NCBI RefSeq assembly: GCF_019803445.1
Contig: NZ_CP081844.1
Span: 1,500,501-1,564,500, forward strand
Source: Caenibius sp. WL
Lineage (GTDB): Bacteria > Pseudomonadota > Alphaproteobacteria > Sphingomonadales > Sphingomonadaceae
DNA: 64,000 nucleotides
Reading direction: 5' to 3'
The notes under the pieces were generated by a model. That model saw nothing but the letters and a program-made list of their open reading frames with translations, had not been told where the DNA came from and searched no databases. A program made the translations under genes and the position numbers. Of this stretch, positions 36,917-45,970 are shown piece by piece; positions within the stretch are counted from its first letter, which is position 1, and every line of letters starts with the position of its first letter.

Positions 36917-37384
36917 TTATTTGCGATTGCTGTCGGGGCGGCGGGCGGCCTTTATCGCCACGGCCGGATGCGTCTCGCCGAGGCGGTCGAGCCCTTCGGC
37001 GATTTGCCGGGTGTCCAGATATTCGCGAACGGAGACGATCTTGCCGCCGCGCACCTGGTAGATCATCACGTAGTCGTTGGCGTACGGCTCGCCGGTCCGG
37101 AATCTCCCGTCCGAACGCAGTTCCACCGCGACCTTGTCCCCGTCCGCGATCATGCTTCTGATCGAGAAACGCAGCGGGGCATCGAACCATGGGGCAGAAG
37201 CTTCCGCGATGGCGGCAACCTCTGCCTTGCGGAATGAACCGCTGCCTTGCCAGTTTCCGGCGACCCACCATTCCGCCTCATCGGCAATCAGTTCGTTCGC
37301 ATCGTTTCCGCCGGCGACAAGGCGAGCGATATACTGCTCGACCACGGCGCGGCTTGCAGATGTCCTGTCATCCACACCGCTCAT
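36917..37384 (-). CDS. SnoaL/NTF2-like protein
   Basis: A 155-residue alpha+beta-barrel protein. WWVAGNWQGSGSFRKAEV and YANDYVMIYQVRGGKIVSVREYLDT are the typical SnoaL-like segments. Such proteins are isomerases, cyclases or dehydratases of small hydrophobic ligands, or ligand-binding only. It overlaps the next SnoaL-like gene upstream by 4 nt and is 15 nt from the TonB receptor. Confidence 0.85.
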   Translation of the reverse strand: MSGVDDRTSASRAVVEQYIARLVAGGNDANELIADEAEWWVAGNWQGSGSFRKAEVAAIAEASAPWFDAPLRFSIRSMIADGDKVAVELRSDGRFRTGEPYANDYVMIYQVRGGKIVSVREYLDTRQIAEGLDRLGETHPAVAIKAARRPDSNRK

Positions 37385-37824
37385 TTGCGGCTTCCGGAGG
37401 CAATGCGGTTCTCATCGAAAATGGCCCGCCAACTGGCAATCTGGCCGTTCCCGTTAAAGACCATCATGTTCGATGATCTGAGGGTGGCGCTGCCTTCACC
37501 TGCCTTTTCGACATCGACCACCCAGGTCATCAAGGCTTCGTTGGAGCAGATCAACAGATCATCCAGAGTCATGGAAAACGACCAGCCCTGGGCCAGGCAG
37601 TCGCTGAAGAACTGGGAAATCGCCTCTCTCCCACGAATTTCCGGAAGGCCGACCGGGTCCACGAAAACGATATTCTCATCGCATAACGACGCTCTCGCGC
37701 TCACATCGGCGGTGCGATAGGATTCGATCAGGTTTTCAATAGTCTGAGCGATGCGCTTGTGGGTGGCGCGGTCGTTCACGGACGCAAGCATGCCCAGCAT
37801 GGCGCCATGCACTTCTGACGTCAT
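37381..37824 (-). CDS. SnoaL/NTF2-like protein
   Basis: A 147-residue second member of the fold: ENLIESYRTADVSARASLCDENIVFVDPVG at the start and SSNMMVFNGNGQIASWRAIFDENR at the end. It differs from its neighbour and is not a recent duplicate. Paired genes suggest a heteromer or successive steps on the same imported compound. Confidence 0.83.
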   Translation of the reverse strand: MTSEVHGAMLGMLASVNDRATHKRIAQTIENLIESYRTADVSARASLCDENIVFVDPVGLPEIRGREAISQFFSDCLAQGWSFSMTLDDLLICSNEALMTWVVDVEKAGEGSATLRSSNMMVFNGNGQIASWRAIFDENRIASGSRK

Positions 37825-37850
37825 TCTCGTAATCCTTTGAGTTTTCGGCT

Positions 37851-38864
37851 CTATTTTTTAATCTTTTCGGCAAATCCGCCGTAAATTATGGAGCTTCCGC
37901 GCGCGATGGCATTGTGCGGCACCGTTTGCGGGGGCTCGCTGATCGCCATCAGCGCACGCATGTCTTCCTCATCCAGTTCGACCCGATTCGAGCTCAGACA
38001 ATCGGCAAGCTGGGATAGGGTGCGAGCGCCGATCACGGGGGTGACGCCGGGTTGGGCATTGAGCCAGGCCAGAGCGACCGCGGCGGAGCTGCAGCGATGC
38101 TTGTCCGCGATTGCGGTAACCTGCCCGGCGATCTCCGCCACATGGCCCCCGGCTTCCCGATAGGGAACAATGTCCAGCCGGCGTTGTTCTCCGGATGATT
38201 TGAGATACTTGCCCGTCAACGCCCCCATCGCCAGCGGCGACCAGGCAAGGACCGAGAGGCCCAGCGTTCGCGCCATCGGCAAGGTTTCGAGTTCCGCGCT
38301 GCGTTCGGCCAGGCTGTATTCCACCTGGACGGCCGCGAACGCTGTCCAGCCGCGCAGATCGGCCAGAGTGTTGCATTGGGCGATGATCCAGGTCGGAGCG
38401 TTGGAAATCCCCACATGGAGAACTTTGCCTTCGCGCACCGCATCGTCCAGCGCCCGCATCACCTCCTGCGGCGCCACGGTGAAATCCCAGGCATGAATCC
38501 ACAGGATATCGACGTAGTCCGTCTGCAATCGCCGCAGGCTGCGTTCGAGCGAGCGCCGAAGCGATTTGCGGTGATTGCCCGCCATGTTCGGATCAGGGGC
38601 ATTGGCGAAGTTCGTGTATTTGGTGCCGATCACCATCTCGTCGCGGTGGCCGTGGATCATGCTGGCGATGATTTCCTCTGATCGGCCATCGGCGTAGATT
38701 TCGTTTGCGGTATCGAGGAAATTGCCGCCGGCATCGCGATAGCGCGCGTAGATCTGGGCGGAAACTGCCTCGTCCGATCCCCAACCGGCGGCGCCGAACG
38801 TCATCGTGCCCAGGCAGAGGTCGGAAACACGCAATCCGCTGTTCCCTAGCAATCTGTATTGCAT
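37851..38864 (-). CDS. Aldo/keto reductase
   Basis: A 337-residue TIM-barrel NADPH oxidoreductase. The catalytic set is complete: D51, Y57, K82 and H124 in ILWIHAWDF. The C-terminal IGARTLSQLADCLSS binds the cofactor phosphate. The start at 38864 gives the usual MQYRLLGNSGLRVSDL opening. It is 26 nt upstream of the SnoaL-like pair and 134 nt downstream of the AraC gene on the same strand. Confidence 0.92.
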   Translation of the reverse strand: MQYRLLGNSGLRVSDLCLGTMTFGAAGWGSDEAVSAQIYARYRDAGGNFLDTANEIYADGRSEEIIASMIHGHRDEMVIGTKYTNFANAPDPNMAGNHRKSLRRSLERSLRRLQTDYVDILWIHAWDFTVAPQEVMRALDDAVREGKVLHVGISNAPTWIIAQCNTLADLRGWTAFAAVQVEYSLAERSAELETLPMARTLGLSVLAWSPLAMGALTGKYLKSSGEQRRLDIVPYREAGGHVAEIAGQVTAIADKHRCSSAAVALAWLNAQPGVTPVIGARTLSQLADCLSSNRVELDEEDMRALMAISEPPQTVPHNAIARGSSIIYGGFAEKIKK

Positions 38865-38998
38865 GGCTGACTGCCCCCTCCCTGATCGGCGCGTGTTCCT
38901 CGTCCTGCCGATGGTGTGATTACAGCGCAATTGCCGAAAGAAACGAGGTCATTTGTGTCCACAAACCGGTCATTAACGGTGCGCCGCCGGCCGGTGGG

Positions 38999-40060
38999 TT
39001 ATCGGGGGCGTCTGTGGTTCCTGCGGAATTCCGCAGGGGATACCCCTGTCCAACGCAGGAAGCTGCGCCGGAAGTTCGCCACGTCGGTAAATGCAAGTCT
39101 GTCGGCAATCTGCGACAGCGTTTCCGGCGATTCCGCCAGCAATGCCTTGGCGACGTCGCAGCGGCATGCGTCCTTTATGCCCTGGAAGGAACGATTTTCC
39201 TCCGCCAGCCGTCTGCGCAATGTAGTCAGGCTGACGTTGAATGTCGCTGCAATATCGGGCAGGCGCGGTGCATCCCCGCCGTGAAGCGCGGAAAGGTAAT
39301 AGGCTTGGACCCGCTCCGCCAAAAGCCAGCCGTCGTAGTCCGGCGGCATGAGATCGAAAGGAAAGAACTGGATCAGTTCCATCAGTTCCGAATAGCTGCG
39401 GATCACCCGGCTGTTGAGACATTCAGCGCTGAAAGAAAAGCCATTGTCCTTTTGCGAGGTATGCCACTGACCAGAAAGCAGGCTGCTGACCCAGACATTC
39501 GATACTGCCGCCGTGTGACGGACGGAGACATCCGCGATGTTGAGATCGTGCCCGATCAGCCAACTGAAAAGTTGCGCAAAGGAATGGAGCCCGGCGACGG
39601 TCACTAGGCAGTTGTGCAAGCTGTTCGGCTGATCGGACGCTGAATCCATATAGAACCAGCATCTGCCGTCATGAAGGGATGTGCCCACGGCCGTCCGCCC
39701 ATGTGTGAACACTTCGAAAAAGCGGCTGGCCGTCGCGATCGCTTGTCCGAGAGTGGGGCACGCGATCAGCGCATAGCACATCATCTGGAAACCGTTTTCA
39801 GGAAGCGCCGGCGCGAAGTTGTTGCGTTCGCAAGCCTTGCGTTCCGCATTCAGAACCACGGCTTCGAAAAGGCGCGACAGTTCCTGTCGGTTCAACGCGG
39901 ACAGCGGTCGGAAGGAAGGCCCTTGTTCCAGATTGATTCGGGCGGCATCGAGCATTTCGTCGAGCGAGAAATCCAGCCGCTCGATCAGTTCCATCAGTTC
40001 GCGCGCGACCAGTGACATATCGTACCGGCGGGCAGTTTTCGCGACATGCTTCGTGGCCAT
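38999..40060 (-). CDS. AraC-family transcriptional regulator
   Basis: A 353-residue regulator. N-terminal ligand-binding domain of the OruR/arabinose-binding type (about 20-220) and a C-terminal double helix-turn-helix (LPDIAATFNVSLTTLRRRLA near 270 and LSQIADRLAFTDVANFRRSF near 318). It starts 10 nt after the carboxylesterase stop and is followed by the aldo/keto reductase gene, which it probably activates. Confidence 0.92.
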   Translation of the reverse strand: MATKHVAKTARRYDMSLVARELMELIERLDFSLDEMLDAARINLEQGPSFRPLSALNRQELSRLFEAVVLNAERKACERNNFAPALPENGFQMMCYALIACPTLGQAIATASRFFEVFTHGRTAVGTSLHDGRCWFYMDSASDQPNSLHNCLVTVAGLHSFAQLFSWLIGHDLNIADVSVRHTAAVSNVWVSSLLSGQWHTSQKDNGFSFSAECLNSRVIRSYSELMELIQFFPFDLMPPDYDGWLLAERVQAYYLSALHGGDAPRLPDIAATFNVSLTTLRRRLAEENRSFQGIKDACRCDVAKALLAESPETLSQIADRLAFTDVANFRRSFLRWTGVSPAEFRRNHRRPR

Positions 40061-40069
40061 TCAGCCGCC

Positions 40070-41686
40070 TCAAAACGCCAGCGCGGCGAGCGCGTTCAGG
40101 ATATCGCCGTGCGTGACGGGTTCGAGGCGGGTTCTTCCTGTATCGAAAGCGAGCTGTGCGGGCCGCGCCGGATCAAACCGGGGCCAGTCGGTCGGTCCGC
40201 CGGTTCGCGGTGTTCCGTCGCGGGCAAAGCTGGTCCAGTATTGCAGCATCCGGGCGGAGAGGTTTCTGTCCGCCTCGTCGGCAAGATCACCTTTGAAAGG
40301 GAAGCGGTCCAGCGTTCCGAAAACGTAGAATATCTCGGTGCCATGGGGCGCGCCGGGCACGGTTTTACGAGTCTGGGCGGGCCTTGCGTCAAACCGGTAG
40401 AGCCATACTGGCGCGGCTTGGAAGGCTTCCCTTGCGACTTTGAACGTCATCGCGCCGAGGAAGGCATCCGAACGCACCATGCCATCGGCCCTTGCCGCGT
40501 TTCCGTTGGCTGCTGCGGCGTAGTGCGCATGGATGGCGGAGCGCTTGTCCGCGGGCACATGCGCCAATATCTGCGCGGCGGTTTTGGGCATGATCGGAAT
40601 GGTGGTGTAACCGCCATCCGCGAAGCTCCACACGTCGCCTTCGAGGCTGTTGCTGCCAACGATCATGGGGATATGCGCCTGCCGGCGGGCGGCAAAAATC
40701 TCCGCAAGCGTGGCAGGCAGGACCTGCCCATCCACCATCGGCCCGCTGGTTTGCATGATCGCCATGATTTCAGCCATTGTTGGCGCGGCGGGCGCCACGC
40801 GTTCCACGGGCAGGGCCCGGAGAGCTTTCAGGGATGCGGCATCATCGCCGTGAATTCCCAGGCTCTCCGCCCAGGTGCGGCCCATGCTCTCGGCGGAGGG
40901 GGCTGACGGTGTATCACGCGCGATGTCGCGCGCGTTCATCCTCACGGCGCCGGATTCGACGATGGCCTTATGGAAAAGACCCCGCGCCAAGGGCGAACCC
41001 ATCAGCGCCAGAGTTGAAAAACCCCCCGCGGATTCGCCAAACAGCGTGATGTTGCCGGGATCGCCCCCGAACGCCGCGATGTTCCGCTGGACCCAGCGCA
41101 GCGCGGCGATCTGGTCCAGCAGTCCATAGTTTCCACGCGGCGCGCCGCTTTGCTCCTTGCTCAGGGCCGGATGAGCAAAGAAGCCGAGCCGCCCGAGCCT
41201 GTAATTGAGCGTCACCAGAATCACGCCATGCCGGGCAAGCGCGCTGCCATCGAATTGCCGTTCCGATCCTGCGCCCGCGATAAACCCGCCGCCATGAAGC
41301 CAGACCATGACCGGCAGCTTGCGCTTCGCGTCCGGTGCGCCATCAGGCGCCCAGATGTTGAGATAGAGGCAATCTTCGTCCGTCTTTTCCAACGGGGAAA
41401 GTTGCGTGGGCGTGACAAGCGTTTGTGGGCAGCTTGCGCCGAACTGAGTGGCTTGCCGCACGCCTGTCCATGATGCGGGGTCCTGCGGCGCGCGCCAGCG
41501 CAGTTCCTTGACGGGCGGTGCAGCGAACGGGATGCCTTTCCACGAAAGGATCGTGCCATCGGCGGTCCCGGCTATCCGGCCGGAAGCGGTTTCGACAATC
41601 GGGGCGGAGGGGGAAGCCAGACCCGGTGCCGGGATCGACAGGGCGAGGCTCGCCACGAGGGCGCATACCAGACGTTGTTTTTGCAT
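40070..41686 (-). CDS. Secreted type B carboxylesterase
   Basis: A 538-residue alpha/beta hydrolase with signal peptide at about 1-24. Oxyanion HGGG at 131-134; catalytic S219 in LFGESAGG; E349 in NSLEGD; H448 in GAPHGTE, so the triad is intact. Type B esterases hydrolyse bulky esters, often of natural products. It starts 38 nt after the TetR stop, so the TetR gene, the esterase and the downstream genes may be one transcript. Confidence 0.94.
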   Translation of the reverse strand: MQKQRLVCALVASLALSIPAPGLASPSAPIVETASGRIAGTADGTILSWKGIPFAAPPVKELRWRAPQDPASWTGVRQATQFGASCPQTLVTPTQLSPLEKTDEDCLYLNIWAPDGAPDAKRKLPVMVWLHGGGFIAGAGSERQFDGSALARHGVILVTLNYRLGRLGFFAHPALSKEQSGAPRGNYGLLDQIAALRWVQRNIAAFGGDPGNITLFGESAGGFSTLALMGSPLARGLFHKAIVESGAVRMNARDIARDTPSAPSAESMGRTWAESLGIHGDDAASLKALRALPVERVAPAAPTMAEIMAIMQTSGPMVDGQVLPATLAEIFAARRQAHIPMIVGSNSLEGDVWSFADGGYTTIPIMPKTAAQILAHVPADKRSAIHAHYAAAANGNAARADGMVRSDAFLGAMTFKVAREAFQAAPVWLYRFDARPAQTRKTVPGAPHGTEIFYVFGTLDRFPFKGDLADEADRNLSARMLQYWTSFARDGTPRTGGPTDWPRFDPARPAQLAFDTGRTRLEPVTHGDILNALAALAF

Positions 41687-41724
41687 TCCGCTTCCTCTCC
41701 CATATGCGATCGATGCCGGGTGGT

Positions 41725-42396
41725 TCAGTCGGCGCTCCCGGCGCTGTCCAGCAGCACTTGCAGCCCGCCGACTATATGGCGAAACCCGAAGTCCAGTATC
41801 TCGGAACCGGGCGTTTCGGCATGGTGGCGATGCACCCGGCGCAGCAATGCCCGCTGCGCCGGTTGGAACGGGTCGAGCGCGTCTTCGCTAAACCCGCGCA
41901 CCTGTTTGGGGGCGGTGATGTAGCCCTGGATAAACCCCAGCGATGCGTGGCTGAACCATCGCAACATATAGGCCAGCCGTTCGTCATCCGGTTCCTGTTC
42001 TGACAGGACCTGCACCAGGGGAAGCCAGACCCGAAGCCAGCCGGGGGAGAGATGCTCATCCCAGGCGATCACCTCCAGAGCGATGGGGTGGCGCTGGAAA
42101 TGCACGGTCAGGACCCGCAGCCATTCCAGAACGAATGCCTGCCACTCCCCCGATTGTTCGGGCAGTGCGATCTGGTTGAACGCCCGCTCCGCCACGGCAT
42201 CGAGCAGCGCATCCCGGCTCGGAAAATAGCGATAGAGCGCCATCGGGGCCGCGCCCAGACGCTTGGCGAGTTTCGCTACCGTGAAGCCTGCCACCCCCGT
42301 TCCTTCCACCATGGCCAATGTTGTGGTGACGATCTGTTCGCGGGAAAGGCGGCTGGGGCGGCCAGGGCGGCGGGCAACGGGCGCGGCAGTGTTCAT
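41725..42396 (-). CDS. TetR-family transcriptional regulator
   Basis: A 223-residue regulator. A basic N-terminus (RRPGRPSRLSREQI) leads to the helix-turn-helix FTVAKLAKRLGAAPMALYRYF near 37-57. Codons upstream of the ATG at 42396 run through the operator region and are unlikely to be translated. It is divergent from the dioxygenase gene; the two 23-bp palindromes between them are probable autoregulatory sites. Confidence 0.93.
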   Translation of the reverse strand: MNTAAPVARRPGRPSRLSREQIVTTTLAMVEGTGVAGFTVAKLAKRLGAAPMALYRYFPSRDALLDAVAERAFNQIALPEQSGEWQAFVLEWLRVLTVHFQRHPIALEVIAWDEHLSPGWLRVWLPLVQVLSEQEPDDERLAYMLRWFSHASLGFIQGYITAPKQVRGFSEDALDPFQPAQRALLRRVHRHHAETPGSEILDFGFRHIVGGLQVLLDSAGSAD

Positions 42397-42433
42397 GCCA
42401 TGATGATTAGTGCTGTCGGCTCTTTCAGACAAG

Positions 42434-42456
42434 GTTTGCGTATCTCTTACACAAAC
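42434..42456. promoter_or_regulatory. Palindromic operator 1 of the TetR/dioxygenase promoter
   Basis: GTTTGCGTA-N5-TACACAAAC, 38 bp upstream of the TetR start codon. It shares its arms with operator 2, 46 bp away. Architecture is typical of a TetR dimer site. Confidence 0.75.
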
Positions 42457-42479
42457 TCTTGACCAGTGATCGGGGAAAG

Positions 42480-42502
42480 GTATGTGTACGTCATACACAA
42501 AC
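42480..42502. promoter_or_regulatory. Palindromic operator 2 of the TetR/dioxygenase promoter
   Basis: GTATGTGTA-N5-TACACAAAC, 38 bp upstream of the dioxygenase start codon. The right arm is identical to that of operator 1, the left arm differs at two positions, and the spacer length is the same. The arrangement is symmetric about the two divergent genes. Confidence 0.75.
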
Positions 42503-42539
42503 TCCGTCCGGATGCGGAGATTCAATTCGGGAAAGAGCG

Positions 42540-43547
42540 ATGCCGACCATCACCAATCAGCATGAATCCGCCCGTTCACTGGCCCTCTGTGCCGATGTGG
42601 AAGCGGGCAAGCGGAACCTCGACGCGTTCGGATATACCGTTCACGAGAATTTCATCCCACCCGAACAGGTCGCAGCGTTGCGGGAGCGCGTGCTCGAACA
42701 GGCCGAAATGGAATTGGAGGCCGGGGTCGCAAGCATCTCCGCCAGCGGGCACGCGGGCAAGGATCGCCACTATGGCGGCCGGGATGAAACCGCGCTGCCC
42801 ATTTCGCAACAGGTGGGTTTCTTGCCCAACAAGGGCGCGGAATTCCGCGCACTCATGCATCACCCGATTGCGCTGGCCTATGCGCGCCATGTGTTTCGGG
42901 GGGTTCCGTTCAACATTGTCTCGCAAAGCGCCCTGATGCTTCGCAACGGCGGGAAACGGCAGGTGTTGCACGCCGATCAGCAGGCTTGGCCGTTCGCGAC
43001 CCCTGTTCCGGTCATGATAAACGTGACTGTGGCATTGTCCGATTATGAAGCGGATATGGGGGCAACCAATGTGGTGCCCGGCAGCCATCGCTTTCCTTCT
43101 CCCGATCTCGACATGCCGCATGAGGAGGCGGCCGCGAGCATCGGCAGCGCGCTCCTTCCCATGGTCTGCAAAGCGGGGGACGCATTGGTTTTCGAAAGCC
43201 GCACATGGCACTGTCAGGGGGATTCCGTTTCGGACAAACTCCGCCTCGGCATCGGCAGTGTCTATGGCATGCATATGGTGAAGCCGCAGGATTTCTATCC
43301 CGCAATCATCCATGATTCCGTTTACGATCACCTGTCCGAGGAGGACAAGGATATGCTCGGCTTCACAGTGCATTATGAATACGGGGGCAGGATCGGCCCG
43401 AGGAACGCGCACGATCTGAGAGCCAACACCAACTGCCGCCACCCCTATATTCCCGAGCTTCGGCGTGACGGATCGGGCGATGAAGCGGTGCTGTATGAAA
43501 ACATGCGCGTCGCCAAAACGGACGTTCTCTCTCACCCCGTGGCTTGA
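42540..43547 (+). CDS. Phytanoyl-CoA dioxygenase (PhyH)-family Fe(II)/2-oxoglutarate oxygenase
   Basis: A 335-residue non-haem iron oxygenase. Facial triad H144-x-D146 in VLHADQQ and H224 in RTWHCQGD; R235 in DKLRLG may bind 2-oxoglutarate. The start at 42540 follows a GAAAGAG ribosome site and both operators. The family hydroxylates CoA esters or free natural products. It is controlled with the TetR gene and followed, after 342 nt, by an acyl-CoA ligase gene. Confidence 0.9.
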   Translation: MPTITNQHESARSLALCADVEAGKRNLDAFGYTVHENFIPPEQVAALRERVLEQAEMELEAGVASISASGHAGKDRHYGGRDETALPISQQVGFLPNKGAEFRALMHHPIALAYARHVFRGVPFNIVSQSALMLRNGGKRQVLHADQQAWPFATPVPVMINVTVALSDYEADMGATNVVPGSHRFPSPDLDMPHEEAAASIGSALLPMVCKAGDALVFESRTWHCQGDSVSDKLRLGIGSVYGMHMVKPQDFYPAIIHDSVYDHLSEEDKDMLGFTVHYEYGGRIGPRNAHDLRANTNCRHPYIPELRRDGSGDEAVLYENMRVAKTDVLSHPVA

Positions 43548-43889
43548 GGCGCTGCGTGCGAGCGGGGGAATTCCAGCCTTTTGATTGGCCCGCGCCGCTC
43601 CGCGTTGTGCGGCGTAGAATCGGCAAACGGGCCCCGATTTCTAAAGGCTCGCTTCACTGTTTGAAAATGTTGGTTTTTGGATACATGTTCGTTTTGAAAG
43701 ATATTTTGCCCTTCCTCAGGCGCGAATTTGCGACATTAGGGATGCCTCGACGCACGTTGAGGGGCGGGGTGAAGAAGAGTGTATAGGGCATCGGTGCCCA
43801 TCAGGACTGTCTGGAATGGGCGGTGTCCGGTGGCGCTCCCATAGCTTGCGTTTTTCCCTGTCTCTCGCAGCTTGCTCAAGGATTAGCAG
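43548..43889. other. Intergenic region before acyl-CoA ligase
   Basis: No gene is recognised in these 342 nt. The central part (about 43645-43720) is AT-rich compared with its surroundings. A weak promoter-like pair TTGAGG (43757) and TATAGG (43782) faces the ligase gene with a long 19-bp spacer. Confidence 0.4.
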
Positions 43890-45602
43890 ATGTCCCATAC
43901 TCAGCCCGAAGCGCATTCCGGATTGCTCGCCATCGACCCATTGACCGCGCCCGGTGCCCCGTTCGAACTGGTCGAGGAGATGGTCGACGGGCGCATGTGC
44001 CGGGTGTTCCGGCACGGGCCGCGCGCGATTGGCGATGTCTATGCGGCAGCCATGGCGCACACCGATGCGCTGTGCCTTGCCGGGCCCACCGGCACGCTCA
44101 CCTATAGCGAACTGTTCGGCAAGGCGGCGGCGCTCAAGGCGGCTCTGGCCGGGGAAGGGCTGGGCAAGGGCGACCGGATCGCCATCGCCATGCACAACCG
44201 GCCGGAATGGATCATCGCTTTCGTCGCGGTTTCGGCGCTCGGCGCCACGGCCGTTCTGGTCAACTATCGCGCTTCCGCCGGGGAACTGACGCTGGCGCTC
44301 GAAGACACGCAGGCTAAGGCTTTGATCGCGGAACCCGCCATTGCTGCGCAGGTCGAAGAAAGCTGGCGCGCGCAGCGGCCGGTTATTCTGACAGCGGATG
44401 AGGGGAGCGAAGCGCTGCCCGGCACGCTTGCGTTCGATGCCTTGCTGGCGCGCCATGCGGACGCCCCATTCGCGGCTGCGGCGATGGGCCCGGATGACGA
44501 AGCGGTGGTGATCTTCTCCACCGGCACCACGGGCGCGCCGAAAGGCATCCTGCTCAGCCAGCGCGCGCTGATGACCACGATCATGGGCATCGATTACAGC
44601 ATGGCCAATGTCGCCATCCAGGCGGGTGCGCCGCTGGAAAGCCTGACGGTCAGACCAACGGCGCAGCCCAGCGTGATGCTGGTCTATCCGCTGTTCCATT
44701 CCTCCGGCCTCAACGCGGTGCTGCTGCCCAGCCTGCGGCGCGGAGGCAAGATCGTGATGACCGGCAAATGGCGCGTGGGCGAAGTGATCGATCTGCTGGA
44801 GCAGGAACGGCTGGCCGGGTTCTCCGGCTCGCCCGCGATGCTGTGGGATCTGCTCAAGGCGCCGCGCGAAGGCCGGGATTTGTCCAACCTGCGTTTCCTC
44901 TCGGTCGGCGGGCAGGGGATTACGCCGAAGCTGCTGACGGAACTCACCGCGGCTTTCCCCGGGGTGATGGTCAGCAACGGCTATGGCCAGACGGAAACCG
45001 GCTCGGTCAACGGCATCGCCGGGCAGAGCCTGCTGGATCGCCCGACATCTTCGGGCCGCCCGATTCCGATTGTCGACGTGCGCATCGTCGATGATGCGGG
45101 GGCCGATGTGGCGCCGGGCGAAGTGGGCGAAATCTGCATCGCCGGGGCGACGATCATGATCGGCTATTGCAACCGGCCCGAAGATACCGCGCGGACGAAG
45201 CAGGACGGCTGGATCGCGACCGGCGATCTCGGGCGGATCGACGCCGATGGATATCTCCATGTCGTCGACCGGAAGAAGAACATCGTCATTTCCGGCGGCG
45301 AAAATATCGGCTGCGCCGAAGTCGAAGCGGTGGCGCTGGCTCATCCGGCGGTCGATCAGGCGGCTGCTTTCGGTATTCCGGACGACCGGCTGGGTGAAGT
45401 GCTGCTGCTGGCGGTGGTGCTGCGCCCGGGGCAAGCGGCACACGCGGCGGCGATCATCGATTACTTCGCCGGGAAGATCGCCCGCTACAAGGTTCCGCGT
45501 GGCATCCTGTTCACAGACGCGCTCCCGCTCAATGCCCTGGACAAAGTCGACCGGCGGGCACTCGCCGCAATCGCGGCGAAGCGGCAGGCGGTAAGCGAAT
45601 AG
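43890..45602 (+). CDS. AMP-dependent acyl-CoA synthetase/ligase
   Basis: A 570-residue ANL-superfamily enzyme that activates a carboxylic acid to its CoA thioester. ATP loop FSTGTTGAPKG near 208-218; NGYGQTETGS near 363-372; TGDLGRIDADGYLHVVDRKK near 442-461; and the C-terminal catalytic Lys in PLNALDKVDRR. It could activate the acid set free by the neighbouring carboxylesterase, so that the pathway enters beta-oxidation. Substrate not deducible. Confidence 0.93.
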   Translation: MSHTQPEAHSGLLAIDPLTAPGAPFELVEEMVDGRMCRVFRHGPRAIGDVYAAAMAHTDALCLAGPTGTLTYSELFGKAAALKAALAGEGLGKGDRIAIAMHNRPEWIIAFVAVSALGATAVLVNYRASAGELTLALEDTQAKALIAEPAIAAQVEESWRAQRPVILTADEGSEALPGTLAFDALLARHADAPFAAAAMGPDDEAVVIFSTGTTGAPKGILLSQRALMTTIMGIDYSMANVAIQAGAPLESLTVRPTAQPSVMLVYPLFHSSGLNAVLLPSLRRGGKIVMTGKWRVGEVIDLLEQERLAGFSGSPAMLWDLLKAPREGRDLSNLRFLSVGGQGITPKLLTELTAAFPGVMVSNGYGQTETGSVNGIAGQSLLDRPTSSGRPIPIVDVRIVDDAGADVAPGEVGEICIAGATIMIGYCNRPEDTARTKQDGWIATGDLGRIDADGYLHVVDRKKNIVISGGENIGCAEVEAVALAHPAVDQAAAFGIPDDRLGEVLLLAVVLRPGQAAHAAAIIDYFAGKIARYKVPRGILFTDALPLNALDKVDRRALAAIAAKRQAVSE

Positions 45603-45970
45603 ACAAACGCTCCCTGACGATCGGTGAGGGTGAAGGCCAACACCGATTTCAGCGGCGATGTGAGTGACAGCTCGTCCCTGTCAAACGCGATTATCACTAC
45701 CCCCCGGCACCGACCGCTTCGGAGCAGGTGCCGCTGCTTTGAGCAGGCGTTTCGCCGCGATAGGCGGCGCCAGCCCCGCGCAAGCCGGGATCGAAGTCAG
45801 GGAAAGGAAGTGGTGCTCAGGGTGATTGCCATCTCTCAGGGAAGCTGCCTGAGCGGACATGCCAACTTCGCGAACATTTGAATGGTATTAAGCGCGAGGT
45901 CCGGGCTTCTTTTCCCCATTCCGCAAACGTCCGCCAGCCAATCTATCGCGCTTGCTTCGATGCATCGTCA
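45603..45970. other. Gene-free region, possible insertion-sequence remnant
   Basis: These 368 nt between two convergent genes hold no convincing gene. The stretch at about 45612-45705 has the look of IS-element end sequence in its non-coding strand (a short frame reading RDELSLTSPLKSVLAFTLTD), but no transposase or terminal repeat is found. Recognition is from memory and weak. Confidence 0.25.

Noticed and set aside
43716-45443. 575-codon minus-strand frame opposite the acyl-CoA ligase
   Set aside because: The plus strand has all adenylation motifs; the antisense frame is His/Arg/Gln rich.
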